A stretch of DNA of 64,000 nt from Suillus spraguei. Taxonomy: Eukaryota; Basidiomycota; Agaricomycetes; Boletales; Suillaceae. The notes below the pieces were generated by a model that did not search any database, was not told the DNA's origin, and was given only the letters and a program-made list of their open reading frames with translations. The translations under genes and the position numbers were made by a program. Every line of letters starts with the position of its first letter. The first letter of the stretch is position 1. Where the stretch lies: assembly GCA_016800925.1 (NCBI GenBank), contig JABCPU010000124.1, forward strand, positions 1 to 64,000, read 5' to 3'. This document shows positions 10,974 through 20,572 of the stretch, one piece after another.

Positions 10974-12045
10974 GTCTGTTGTAGCAAGCACCAGGCTAGA
11001 CCACTTACAGTGAAATTCCAAAGAAAGTGTCCGAGAGTGAATATCAAGGTGTGTTCTGATAAAAACCTCGTCAGCAGGTTTCAAGCCTGCAGTCTAAGAG
11101 AAACAGATTTTGATTCTGTTGTAGCAACCACCAGGCTAGACCAGTTGCGGTGAACTTCTAAAGAAACTACCGATGAGTGAATATCAAGATGCGTTCCGAT
11201 AGAAAAAAGCTCAGCATCAGCAGGTTTCGATCCTGCACAGTCCTAGAGAAACAGATTGTGATTATGTTGTAGCAACCATCTGGCTAAGACCAGTTACGAT
11301 GAACTTCTAAAGAAGCCATTTATTAGTGAATGTCAAGGTGTATTCCGATAGAAAAAAACTTGTTGTCAGCAGGTTTCAAACTTGCACAGTTCAAGGGAAA
11401 CAGATTTTGATTCTGCTGTAGCAACCACCAGGTTAGACCAGTTGCGATGAATTTCCAAAGAAACCATCCACGAGTGAATATCAAGGTGTGTGTTCCGATA
11501 GAAAAAAAAGTAGTCGTCGGCAGGTTTCGAGCCTGCACAATGCAAGAGAAACAGAATTTGATTCTGTTGTGGCAACCACCTGGCTAGGACCAGTTACGAT
11601 GAACTTCTAAAGAAACTATCTATGAACGAATCCCAAAGTGTGTTCCAATAGAAAAAAATGTAGTTCAGCAGGTTTCATACCTGCAGTCTAAGAGAAACAG
11701 AATTTGATTCTATTGTGGCAACCACCTGGCTAAGACCTGTTACAATGGACTTCTAAAGAAACCGTCTGTGAATGAGTGAATGTCAAGGAGTGTTCCGACA
11801 GAAAAAACCTTGTCGTCGGCAGGTTTCAAACCTGCACAGTGGAAGAGAAGAAGATTTTGATTCTGTTGTGGCCACCACCTAGCTAAGACCAGTTACGATG
11901 AACTTCTAAAGAAACAATCCATGAATGAATGCCAAAGTGTGTTCCAATAGAAAAGAACTGTAGTTCAGCAGGTTTCGAACCTGCGTAGTTCAAGAGAAAC
12001 ATATTTTGATTCTGTTGTGGTAACCACACTGGCCAGGTCAAAGTC
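10905..12045 (-). repeat. Tandem array of eight tRNA-Leu(CAA)-like units, about 148-bp period (array A)
   Basis: The core motif recurs at 10933, 11075, 11221, 11370, 11521, 11669, 11820 and 11969 (steps of 142-151 bp). On the minus strand each unit reads: A-box-like TAGCCAGGTGGTT; anticodon arm ACAGAATCAAAATCTGT (5-bp stem, 7-base loop, U33, anticodon CAA); a variable region of about 14 nt as in class II tRNAs; a T arm such as GCAGGTTCGAAACCTGC, which contains a B-box; then, after 8-15 nt, a run of 4-9 T typical of a Pol III terminator. The 5' and 3' acceptor halves no longer pair convincingly. About 60 bp of conserved spacer separates the units. The units look tRNA-derived (SINE-like or tRNA pseudogenes). 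Transcription is not shown. Confidence 0.7.
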
Positions 12046-12109
12046 TTTAACTCTTCCACTTGGCGACTCACGAGACTTCGCAAGTTGAAGACTTATGGGA
12101 ACCCTGGTT

Positions 12110-12660
12110 GACACAGCCCGAAAAAGATGACGTGGACAATAAAGTTGGAGTCTGAACGTCTATGAAACGATACAGTTGCCCCGACGAGGGACGAAGACTG
12201 AGATAATTCTAATTCACCATCATTAGCAGCAGGTTCAATATGATTGACATTACCACTAAGTATACACGGAGTTTCTAGAAACACAGAAGGCAATCAGCAG
12301 ATACTAAAAAAACGAGGATAATGAGACACTGTCACTACCTTGAAGGCCAGACGTGGAGGATTGGAGATGGGAGTCTCATCTTCCCATAAAACGGTGGTCA
12401 TGCAGCAATCCAGTTCATCCCAAACATAACATCACGGCCTTGAACTCGACACCGGCAGTGAGAATACGACAATGGACCACTGAGGCCATAGGGATTTCAG
12501 CGAAACGCGAACTTGGCCGAGCGAGCGAGCAATCGAAGAAGATGAGAGAGGAATCTGATTCAAGGTAAAAAAAGCAACACATGCAGGAAGACGACTGATT
12601 TGGATGAAGGTCCCAGTCACCCAGTGGTAAAACACGATATAACCCACTCCCTTATGGTAG
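12110..12660 (-). pseudogene. Degenerate coding remnant right of array A
   Basis: Minus-strand frames contain CYVWDEL...CMTTVLWEDE followed by TPISNPPRLAFK and a gt splice donor, with a second piece about 100 bp upstream. The same pieces occur at 52690-53010 (CYVWDKLHYCVTTVLWEDE), so the segment belongs to the element. Residues are kept better than random, which suggests it once coded for protein. I do not recognise the family. Confidence 0.35.
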
Positions 12661-12786
12661 TCACGGGTGGGAATAAGTCTATATGACGCATTAGAATGGC
12701 CGCACAGGGTGATCGGAGGCCAATGGATTACTAGGAAGGTTGAGTCTGAGAAGTGGAAGCCTTTTGGAAGTAGAGCTTTCCATACT

Positions 12787-13019
12787 TTTCGAGCGCTGAT
12801 GCATTTTGGGGAGAATATTCAAACCCAACAACCCACTTAAGTAGATTTACCTAAGTACCAGCAGATCCTCGATCAATTGTCGCAAGGAAAATGCAGCGCA
12901 AGATGCAGCCATGTGCGAATTTTTTTCATTAGTACCATACTACCACAGCACATTTTGACCAGTCAAACAACTTTATATTGCATACTCTATCCTACTTACA
13001 CTGACTAGTATTTAGTGTC
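12787..13019. other. Short AT-rich spacer, no feature seen
   Basis: This lies between the right TIR of the array element and the RNR/importin mosaic. Nothing coding or repeated is evident. Confidence 0.3.
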
Positions 13020-13707
13020 TACATGTTACCTTGTTTGACACCCTCGATCCCGCTCGCTCGAATAAGGGAGCCTTCCTGGAGGTAGTATCCGTGGTGCCAA
13101 AGAGGTATTCGCGCTGGGCAGAATCCTTGATATAGGTGTCGATGAGAAGTGAGTGAGTTTCTGAGTGAATGTTCTCGCGCTTTGGATAGTATCCATGGCG
13201 TCAAAGAGGAAGTTGCGCTGAGCAGAATCCTTGATATAGGTGTCAATAAGAAATGGGTAAGTCTCGGAGTCACCATCGAGATTTGGAAGCCGTAGAAGCA
13301 CCAGGCTTCAGCAGCCCTGGACGTCATTAGAGAAACATTCGATGAGATTTTCGTTAACAATGCCATCGGATGCAGAACGAGCGAAAACATACTATAGTTT
13401 CACAGGTATAACCAATAGCTTGCGAGGTGGCAGTCTTCAAGTTCGTATCATCAGACATGTTGATAAAACTTTGGAAGTCGTAGAAGCACCAGGCCTCAGC
13501 AGCCTGAATGTTATTGAAGAAATGTTCAATGAGGTTTTCGTTAACAATGCCGTCAGATGCAGAAGGTCTTCAAGTTCGTATCACCAGACGTGTTGATGAA
13601 ACCAAGGACTTTAACGAGATCTGGCCATTGGTTGACAGTCAACTCTACAGCTGCGATCGCAGAAACGAAGCACTCGTCGTTGGCGCTCTGCTGTGCCGCA
13701 TATATTT
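13020..13707 (-). pseudogene. Chimeric mosaic of importin-beta and ribonucleotide reductase R2 gene fragments
   Basis: Read on the minus strand in order: importin-beta-like AIAAVELTVNQWPDLVKVLG and [12 protein letters not shown] (13707 to about 13570); RNR small subunit-like [12 protein letters not shown] and [11 protein letters not shown] (about 13565-13475); importin again, [20 protein letters not shown] with TCETI (about 13470-13400); RNR again, [19 protein letters not shown] and CFYGFQ, then [18 protein letters not shown] and FLFDAMDTI (about 13390-13200); and a further partial repeat of the [13 protein letters not shown] block down to about 13100. The first importin piece starts exactly at an intron acceptor (...ttttaccatag), so it derives from genomic DNA, not cDNA. 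Stops and frame changes make a product unlikely. R2 iron ligands cannot be followed through the pieces. Confidence 0.7.
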
Positions 13708-13789
13708 CTATGGTAAAATAAAATGAATTCAAAAATGCCAAAATGCCAGTCAGACCTAAGCTCAAAGCGGCCTGACAGCGACGAACCAC

Positions 13790-14372
13790 TGCAATTCTCA
13801 GACTCGCCTGCACCAAATGTCAATGATGATGAGAGAATAAGGCACCCCTCCGAGGCTGACTGGTCGACCAAAATCCAGTAGAAGACGACAAGGTCGAATT
13901 CGATCAGCTGGAGTTGCATGTTGTCCGTAGTGTGACCATCTGCAACAGCGTGCATAAGTACGGTTGTTCTTGCTAGTCTCATCGAAGATAACAAAACTCT
14001 GAGCCATTCCCAACAAAGAATAAGGATGATGTGGTGATGGTGATGTTATGCTCGACTGCAAGCCAGGTGCAAATTTCGTCGAGGTGCAAATCTGAATCTT
14101 CAGTGAAGAGGTCTTCAACTGCTGTCACGAGCACTTGCGTGATTATTCTCGCGCGGCCGACAAGTGGAGAAGGGGGACTAGCAAGACTACCAAGTTCTTC
14201 AAACATGTTTCGCCAACGAAAGCAGAGGCTAACCTTGAAGTTCTCAGTATTTTTCAGGTCACAGTAAAATAAAAATACCGAGGACTTCACAGATATCTTC
14301 GACCTCCCAACCATGATCCCAGAGTGTGAGTGCACGTTCTTTTAGATCGTTGCTTATTTGTCCGTTGACCAT
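13790..14372 (-). pseudogene. Tc1/mariner-like transposase remnant (N-terminal half)
   Basis: The start ATG at 14372-14370 opens MVNGQISNDLKERALTLWDH and continues GWEVEDICEVL, the helix-turn-helix of fungal mariner-like transposases. After a short possible intron comes a second DNA-binding part: GRARIITQVLVTAVEDLF, then SDLHLDEICTWLAVEH. Further on, FVIFDETSKNNRT corresponds to the first catalytic Asp region of the DDE/D domain. Downstream frames shift and the last catalytic residues are not found, since the sequence runs into the RNR/importin mosaic. The gene is inactive as read. Its own TIRs are not evident. Confidence 0.7.
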
Positions 14373-14669
14373 GGCATATAGGCGACGACGAGAAGAAGGC
14401 GAAGCATATATCTGTTTAGTGTTATCGGGTCAAACGGCGTCCGAAAGGGATTTCCCACGCGTCGTATTTGTTTGATTTTCAATCTTGCTTATGTAAAAAC
14501 CTCGGACCATTATTATGGAAAGCCGGAGCACCGTGCTCGTTTTGCCAGCGACTTTGGTCACATGCAGTTGAGGGACCCCAAACACTGCGTGCAAATAATA
14601 CTTTGATATAAGCATGTCCAAACAAAACGTGAATCTACAAGCCCCAGCAAGAAATCTACAAGTCCAAGA

Positions 14670-15182
14670 TTAATCTGTCTCCGTCTCTGCTTCGTCAATT
14701 TCCAACTTTTCGTAAATTTTCAACTTAAAGCCACTCCATTTACAAAACTTGTTGCAATTGTGCTCCTTCTCGAATGTGCTAACTGCACGTTCGATGTTGC
14801 CATCCCCGAAGATATCATCCTTCCCTTTGTTGACCAGGCTATAGTCCCCAGTTGAGTTACGAGTAATATTTTAAAATGAAATCACGTACGGATGTGTAAG
14901 AACTTGAGGGTCAGACAAAATCTCCAATCCACCTTGGTAATCGGAAATGAAAGCGAGACCGCCGGTTTTGGCAAACTGTATGTGTTGCGTGCAAGCTAGA
15001 AATTCGGCGATTTCATAGCCAACCTCGTATGGATCAAGCATAGGGTTGCAATCCATATTATGGATATATTTGATGAAATCATCGGTGATCAACTCTTCGA
15101 CGAGGTACCCAGCCCGAGGCATGGTCAGTGACTTTGATTTGTGGCCAGGTTGTGTGTAACCCGGTATTCGACCTTGTCCCAC
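14670..15182 (-). pseudogene. Alpha-type (MHCK/EF2K) protein kinase domain, C-terminal fragment
   Basis: The exon at about 15125-14885 reads GYLVEELITDDFIKYIHN, then EIAEFLACTQHIQFAKTGG and LAFISDYQGGLEILSDPQ. After an intron (gtacgtgattt...ctatag) comes NKGKDDIFGDGNIERAVS followed by TFEKEHNCNKFCKW, ending at the stop 14672-14670. The H-x-C-N-x-x-C pattern is the zinc-binding signature that closes the alpha-kinase fold. The N-lobe with the ATP-binding part is missing or unreadable upstream, so the protein would not be a full kinase. The fragment lies entirely within the TIR element, and capture by the transposon is inferred. Confidence 0.75.
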
Positions 15183-15652
15183 CTATGCTTGGCAACTTTA
15201 TCGAGCATTGTTATGATGCAATGGGGCGCCCTGCAGTGACTCGGTCATCAGTTTGGACTGTATATAGGAATGTGCTGTCTGCTGTACAGCTTGCAGAGAA
15301 CCCACATCCCAACTTACTACTGACTCGGACGGAAAATGAAGGTGCCGCCACCGGTGCATTGACATTGATCAGTGGCCATGCCGATTTACCTTTCAACGAG
15401 GAACCGGATGACATGTATTACATGGGTGGCGTGCGTGGAGGATTGGGCCTAGGTACGACGCAAATCTCCTTTAATCAATTATATACTGACGAGGCCAAAG
15501 GTGATTCTCACGTCCACAACTTAAACGCTCTAGCCGAGCTGGATGAACCTGATGTTCCATTGGATGGCAGTTCTGCGGGTGTTGGACCCTTAATTGTTTG
15601 GCAATTTTCGAGTGATGAGTCAGAGAATGATGGCGCAGTGGATGAATGGTGA
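15128..15652 (+). CDS. Hypothetical ORF opposite/upstream of the alpha-kinase fragment
   Basis: This open frame of 174 codons overlaps the end of the kinase fragment on the other strand. The C-terminal part (NALAELDEPDVPLDGSSAGV, then SSDESENDGAVDEW) has an acidic composition. I recognise no family, and the frame may be chance within the mobile element. Confidence 0.2.
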   Translation: MTLICGQVVCNPVFDLVPPMLGNFIEHCYDAMGRPAVTRSSVWTVYRNVLSAVQLAENPHPNLLLTRTENEGAATGALTLISGHADLPFNEEPDDMYYMGGVRGGLGLGTTQISFNQLYTDEAKGDSHVHNLNALAELDEPDVPLDGSSAGVGPLIVWQFSSDESENDGAVDEW

Positions 15653-15998
15653 TATTCGAATTGTGTTAGTGTACTTCGTGACTGGACCGTCGTTTTTCGA
15701 GGTTGAAATTATACTTCGTAGTCACTTGTTTTACTAGGTGCAAATACTGGGTTGGCTCCAAGGCGTGTCTGGAGTCCCGTCGAAACTTTTTGCCTAATAA
15801 GGCAATGCACGTGAGCACGGTGCTCTGGCAAATGAGCACGGTGCTCTGGCTTTCCATACATTATGACCGAGTTGCTAAACTCCGAGTCGGATCTCAGAGG
15901 TAGCGTTTAAATCAGGGGTTCTTGATGACCGTATCTCTATAGTCAGCCGCCGAAGCTCCAGAGCCTACGTCGGCGTTCGATAACGGCCCAGTCCTATC

Positions 15999-16076
15999 GT
16001 GTCTTAAAGGAGCACACTAGTATATAAGTACCACCAGTCCTTACTCGTTCTCATAAAAATCTTCAACTTGAACACA
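15999..16076 (+). promoter_or_regulatory. Promoter of dehydrogenase copy 3
   Basis: GTGTCTTAAA (15999-16008) and a TATA box TATATAAG (16021-16028) precede the ATG at 16077 by the same distances as in copies 1 and 2. The TIR element sits about 140 bp further upstream and leaves this core promoter whole. Confidence 0.55.
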
Positions 16077-17564
16077 ATGGCAAGCAACTTTCTCCAAAGT
16101 CCAGCGGATCCAAGTGCCGTTCCTTTTCCTCGACTCCCAGCGACCTCTGGAGTACACCCTCAAGTCGGCTTCTGTGGCCTTGGAGCCATGGGCTATTTCA
16201 TGGCCCGAAATCTAGCTAACTCCTTTAAACCTCAACTACCGCCTCTCCTCGTGTACAACAGGACTGCGGAAAAGTCCCAGAAACTCCTCGCAGAAGTTGG
16301 CGCATCCGCCGTCAAAGTCGCCGAAAGTGTTCACCAGCTGGCTACAGAGTGCGATATTATCTTTACTAATCTCGGGAACGATGCTGCGGTAACAAGCATT
16401 TACAACGAGTTTGAAAAGGCTCTCCTAGTACGCCGCAATCATATCTTCACACATAATAAGATGATCTTACTCCCATCGTCAGCAATCACCTCCGACTAAG
16501 GCCAAAATATTTGTTGAAATGAGCACGGTAAGCCTTATAACCACTCCTGGTTTTCATTCTCACTGGTGTTATCAGATTTACCCTACGTTGGCTGGTGCGT
16601 AAACCGTTTCTCTGCCACTCGTGGAATCACTAACGAGTCTATTATAGGCGATCTTGACAGACGCCTGTCGAGCTATCCCCATACCCACTTCATTTCCTCA
16701 CCTGTCTTTGGAGTTCCTCTAGCGGCAGATAAGGCGCAGCTTTTTATTCAAATGAGTGGGGATTACCGGTCCAAGCAGGAGGCCGCCTTTCTCCTGGTTC
16801 CTGCAGTAGGTCGCAAGGTGATCGACCTAGGACAGAATGTAAAAAAGGGTAAGAACTTGTAAGAAGGATGTCGAGAAAAGTCTTTAATGGGTGGGATTTT
16901 CAGCTCCGACATTAAAGTTGATCGGTAATGGTATGGTTATGGGTATGAATGAGCTCCTCGCCGAAATTCTGACACTCGGAGAAAAGTCTGGCATCGGACA
17001 GCAGGCTGTATACGACCTGATTAAAGGTGAATCTAGAACATTCTTTCTCGACGCGGGATTGATAATGATGGTATTCAGAATTTGTGCCGGCACCAGGGTG
17101 TGTCTATCGTCAATTTCGTTACTTCGAGTTGCTGAGGCCAATGCATGACATCAGTTTAGTGGCCTATGGTAACAAGATGGTCAACAACTTGTTCGACGGT
17201 TCCCAAGGTTTTTCCATAGATGGTGGAATAAAGGACGCGAGGTCAGTGCCTTGAGGTGTTCGCAAAGAACATTTCTTTCTAACATTATTTTTAACCCAGT
17301 CACGTGTGCCGCCTGTCCGCGGACCTGAACTGCCCGATGCCTGCAAGTATGAACAATTTGACCTTCTGGCACTCAGAGATACTCATACATGTTCTAGTTG
17401 ATAACACCCGTCGTAGCCTAATCACCGCCCGGGCGATACACCAGGCACAGGTGGTTGAAGGAACACAGCAATGGGACATCTTAGACTGGAGCTCATTGAT
17501 TGCAAGCAGCCGAGTTGCTGCTGGATTGAACCCATTCGACAGCAAGGTCAGTGGGCTCATTTGA
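16077..17564 (+). CDS. Beta-hydroxyacid dehydrogenase (6PGDH/3-HIBADH-like), tandem copy 3
   Basis: The leader MASNFLQSPADPSAVPFPRL is followed by VGFCGLGAMGYFMARNLA (NAD(P)-binding Gly motif). The exon at about 16640-16850 gives DLDRRLSSYPHTHFISSPVF and LAADKAQLFIQMSG. Later exons carry LKLIGNGMVMGMNELLAE (catalytic-type Lys/Asn), KMVNNLFDG, SIDGGIKDA, and the end RVAAGLNPFDSKVSGLI, with the stop at 17562-17564. The frame is open through all predicted exons. The intron before the PAP segment uses a changed acceptor context that turns KDI into KEF, a small divergence from the other copies. Copies 2 and 3 are the most likely functional members. Confidence 0.8.
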
Positions 17565-18451
17565 CGATGCTAAACTGAAGTCGGGTCCAGGGGACAGTGT
17601 TGTAAAATTGGAGAATAAGTACTGAACCCCAGATCATCTCGAGCATTGGAAGGCAAGGTGTACGTATAATTTTGACAGAACAACCGTTGAATTGTATGAA
17701 TATATGAATGTACTTTGGATCAACGGAGACATGTAACCTTGGAAGCATCGAAAACCGCCCTTCATCAATGTAAGGCAGTTTGGAAATACCTACAGGTGTG
17801 GAATTTATGTTCGACATTCAGGAGTACACTTAAGCAGAGCCATACATTTCCACATGGGGAAAGAGTATGTGTGCCGTGCCAGGGGTTCATCGATCCCTAG
17901 GCTATATATCCCGCGTAGCCAATCAACTTCGTTCCTCACTCACATGGGAATACAACAATGTCTTCCCGACTGACTCTACGGAGTAGAGCGGATGAGATTA
18001 GCACGCAAGAATGAGTACGGGAACGTCTTGCCTTTCTGCTGTTCGCCTTTGACAGTACATGAATATTGTTCTTTCTTGATTGTACGATGTTGTGCGCTGT
18101 TGTACGTCGGTCTGACTGTCTCTCACTTATGTCTCACTCTATAAGCCTACTTCGAACTAGGTTCGCGACAAACCACTTCATATTTTGCGTGGTTTGCATA
18201 TCGCACACATAATCAGTCAATCCGAGTCTTTTTTCACCTCAGATCCTCATGCTTGTCTTGACGGATTCAGAATATGGACATCTTTGAGTCATACGAGGGC
18301 ATGCAGAGAATCCCTGACCAAACAGCGAAAACACAGGAAGAATCAAATGCAGCACAACAGTCAACAGACTACATCCTCGTCATCAGAAATGGAAATAACA
18401 GAGCTGAGAGAGAGAGAGTTACGAGCCCTTTTCTTCCTCGCGTTAGGAAAT
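17565..18451. other. Intergenic spacer downstream of dehydrogenase copy 3
   Basis: The first 280 bp match the 3' flank of copy 2. The rest shows only short open frames and a small GA-rich run near 18405-18420. No gene is supported. Confidence 0.4.
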
Positions 18452-20572
18452 TCAGAGTCTAGATATCAAAAGTGAGACGGGGCGTTCAGTGGAAATGAAG
18501 TACGAACTTGTAGATGATCGCTGACGTTTCGAAGAAGGGCCAGAAATCTGGGGCTCTAGAGTAGTGTTTGCATCAACCTGGTCCTTCGTTTTTGGAATCT
18601 CGGGGTGAATGGTTGCCTTGAAGTCGCAAGACAATTCTGGATCCCCTGCTATGCTACAGTTATGGAGACAAGTACTGTTGGCCTTGAGAGCCTGATCCGG
18701 GCGTGTAACTTATGTAAGTCACATGCAGGGAATCCGTTCCCTTTGAGTACTTACATATACAAGGGCGTTCAATGTCTTGACGACCTCTGAATTCAACGCG
18801 CTGTCCTTTGCAGTTGTTGCCCGGGCGCAGACCATATGTTCGACGTATGTGACGAGCTCTGTTATCGCATCCTGATCCTGCTGCTCTAGCTGAATTTGTT
18901 GCAGCTTCGACTTGAAGTTCTTGTCCATGCCAGCGGACATAAAGGGAGTGACATTCTTAGGGATCTCTATGTCGTCCCACCACCGCCACGTTTTGCTCGT
19001 CACAAATTCGTCATCGATTTGATCATGAAATCTTTCGAGTTGCTTCCTGAGGCCAGCGATGATGGAATCCGCCAAGATTACAGCTCTGTACTGCCTTACT
19101 TTGCGTAATTCGAGAAATACTGCCTTGACCAAGGGTTCGATATCACGTTTCTGGTTCTTAAGTGTCTTGTTCTGCCAGTCCCACTTCGTGACGTGCATAG
19201 CGTAGGCACCACTTCCTTGGATAGAGTACCGCAAGCCACATTTCGAAGCTTTTTTCATTGATGCAATAAGCTTCATGAACGCTTGTTTCTCATCTCGTGG
19301 AAGTTTGTCGAAAGCAGTATCGATCTGCACGATGTCTTTGGGACGGTCCTGTTGAGCCTCCTGCTCGCTGATCGTCGACATCGTGTTGTGAAGGTGGAAG
19401 ATTAGAGTGCTTCGACGCTCCCACAAGAAATGACATAGCTTTCATGACAATCATCAGCGAGTGGTCTGTGATAAATGCACCTATCATACCTGTAAATCCG
19501 CATCTGGTGCATAGATTTTTACTACATGGTTTACCACGAAGTTGTTTATCATAACCTCGCTTTTATCATCCATCTCGTGACTTTTCCCACGTACAACAGC
19601 ATAATACTCGAGAAGGGGCTCGAACCACCTACAGATCTGAAGTTAGTTAGCGTGATATTGAACCCAGAGACTGAGAGTAGATAGAAGAAACTACATACTT
19701 CAATGATTCCTTCCTTCACAGTATCGAGCGATGACCATGCATAGTCCAGTAACCAAGCAGACAACAGGGGAATGGGTGCATTGCCTGTCACAGTATCATC
19801 ATGAGGTGACAACCACACAGTAACACGAGCTGTTATCCGGTCGTATTGTCGCATAATATTGTCGTCCTCGATGGCATCGTTGCTTCCTTCCAACCATTTC
19901 GTTCGCAAGAGTTTGACGACGTTGTGACGGTAGCCACTCAGAGCATCCAGGTACGTGTCGGTCTTCTCGCCTATGTCAGTGTGAACATGCTCGAATACTT
20001 CCTTGGCACAAGTATCAATCTGATCGAACAGATCATTGAAAACCGTGGGGTCTGACGCATTCTGCGAGTTACTGATCTGCGTCTTCCATAGGCCAATTTG
20101 TTTCCGAGCTTCGGCACCCTTGGGACTGTCATCATCAGCTTGCTCTAGAATAGCATTCACAGTCTTATAATCCGGGAAATCATCGTTGGATGCCAATTTC
20201 TTTATTGTATCAACCTGTGACACGATGAATCGAAGGTAGAGCTTAATGAACAGTCGTGTTAGCACTAGACAGCAAAAAATGAAACCTAAAGAGACCTACC
20301 CCCATCACTGTACCGATCGATTTCCCCAACCAAACAACAGAAAACTCCCGCCGCTCACTAAAGTGTTGACCAAGGGGGAGAAGTACAAGAGCCAGGACCA
20401 ACATGAGCTTTTCATAACTGAGCACCCTCAGCATACGAGAGTTTCTGCTCAAATGTCTGCGTTCTTGAGCAACTTCTGCTTTAGCACTCTCGTAAGACAA
20501 GTCATCTGATGATGTATGCGCCTGGAGAATTCTTTCGAGAATAGCACTCAAAGCCGACTCTTCTGAAGACAT
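18452..20572 (-). CDS. Unrecognised five-exon protein
   Basis: The start at 20572-20570 opens MSSEESALSAILERIL. Exons join cleanly through gt...ag introns: ...GKSIGTVMG / VDTIKKLASNDDFPDYKTVN ... / ICRWFEPLLEYYAVVRGKS ... NHVVKIYAPDADLQ / LCHFLWERRSTL ... VVKTLNALVY / GDPELSCDFKA, with the stop at 18452-18454. The open length is about 600 codons. Exon 1 has a hydrophobic stretch (LMLVLALVLLPLG), possibly read from an intron; the remainder is soluble and rich in Asp, Lys and Gln. A Ser/Lys-rich C-terminus contains PSSKRQRSSTSS, which could be a nuclear signal. I do not recognise any domain. Good splice sites and long frames make it a real gene. Confidence 0.6.

Larger units (their letters stand above)
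10352..12786. mobile_element. TIR-bounded element carrying a tandem tRNA-Leu-like array (copy A)
   Basis: The left end (10352-10420) begins TATGGAAAGCCAGACCACCG and continues through CTTCCAAGGCTTCTACTTCT to CTAGTAAGG. The right end (12728-12786) holds the reverse complement, with an internal deletion of the CACGGTGGTCTG part. Inside, in order, are a 180-codon ORF, eight tRNA-Leu-like units, and a degenerate minus-strand coding remnant. A second, diverged copy at 51648-53151 has the same array flanks and a complete right end. No transposase is recognisable inside, so the element looks non-autonomous. The outer TIR is shared with the alpha-kinase element at 14514-15858, so both may be mobilised by the same enzyme. 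Target duplication could not be identified. Confidence 0.6.
14514..15858. mobile_element. TIR element carrying an alpha-kinase fragment, 6-bp target duplication
   Basis: The element starts TATGGAAAGCCGGAGCACCG (14514) and ends with the inverted form, CGGTGCTCTGGCTTTCCATA (15839-15858). It is flanked by CATTAT on both sides (14508-14513 and 15859-15864). The uninterrupted sequence with a single CATTAT survives in the paralogous spacer at 7807-7812, which defines the insertion. The element is 1345 bp and encodes no transposase that I recognise; it carries the 3' part of an alpha-kinase gene on the minus strand. Its TIR is closely related to that of the array element at 10352. A second TIR-like GAGCACGGTGCTC lies just inside the right end (15813-15825). 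Confidence 0.75.

Noticed and set aside
11510..11600. Functional tRNA-Leu genes
   Set aside because: The acceptor halves do not pair and the D arm is irregular, so amino-acylation is unlikely; kept only as tRNA-like.
10905..12045. CRISPR-like array (regular repeats with spacers)
   Set aside because: The genome is eukaryotic, repeats of about 150 bp are diverged along their whole length, and the spacers are also homologous to each other. They are tandem tRNA-like units.
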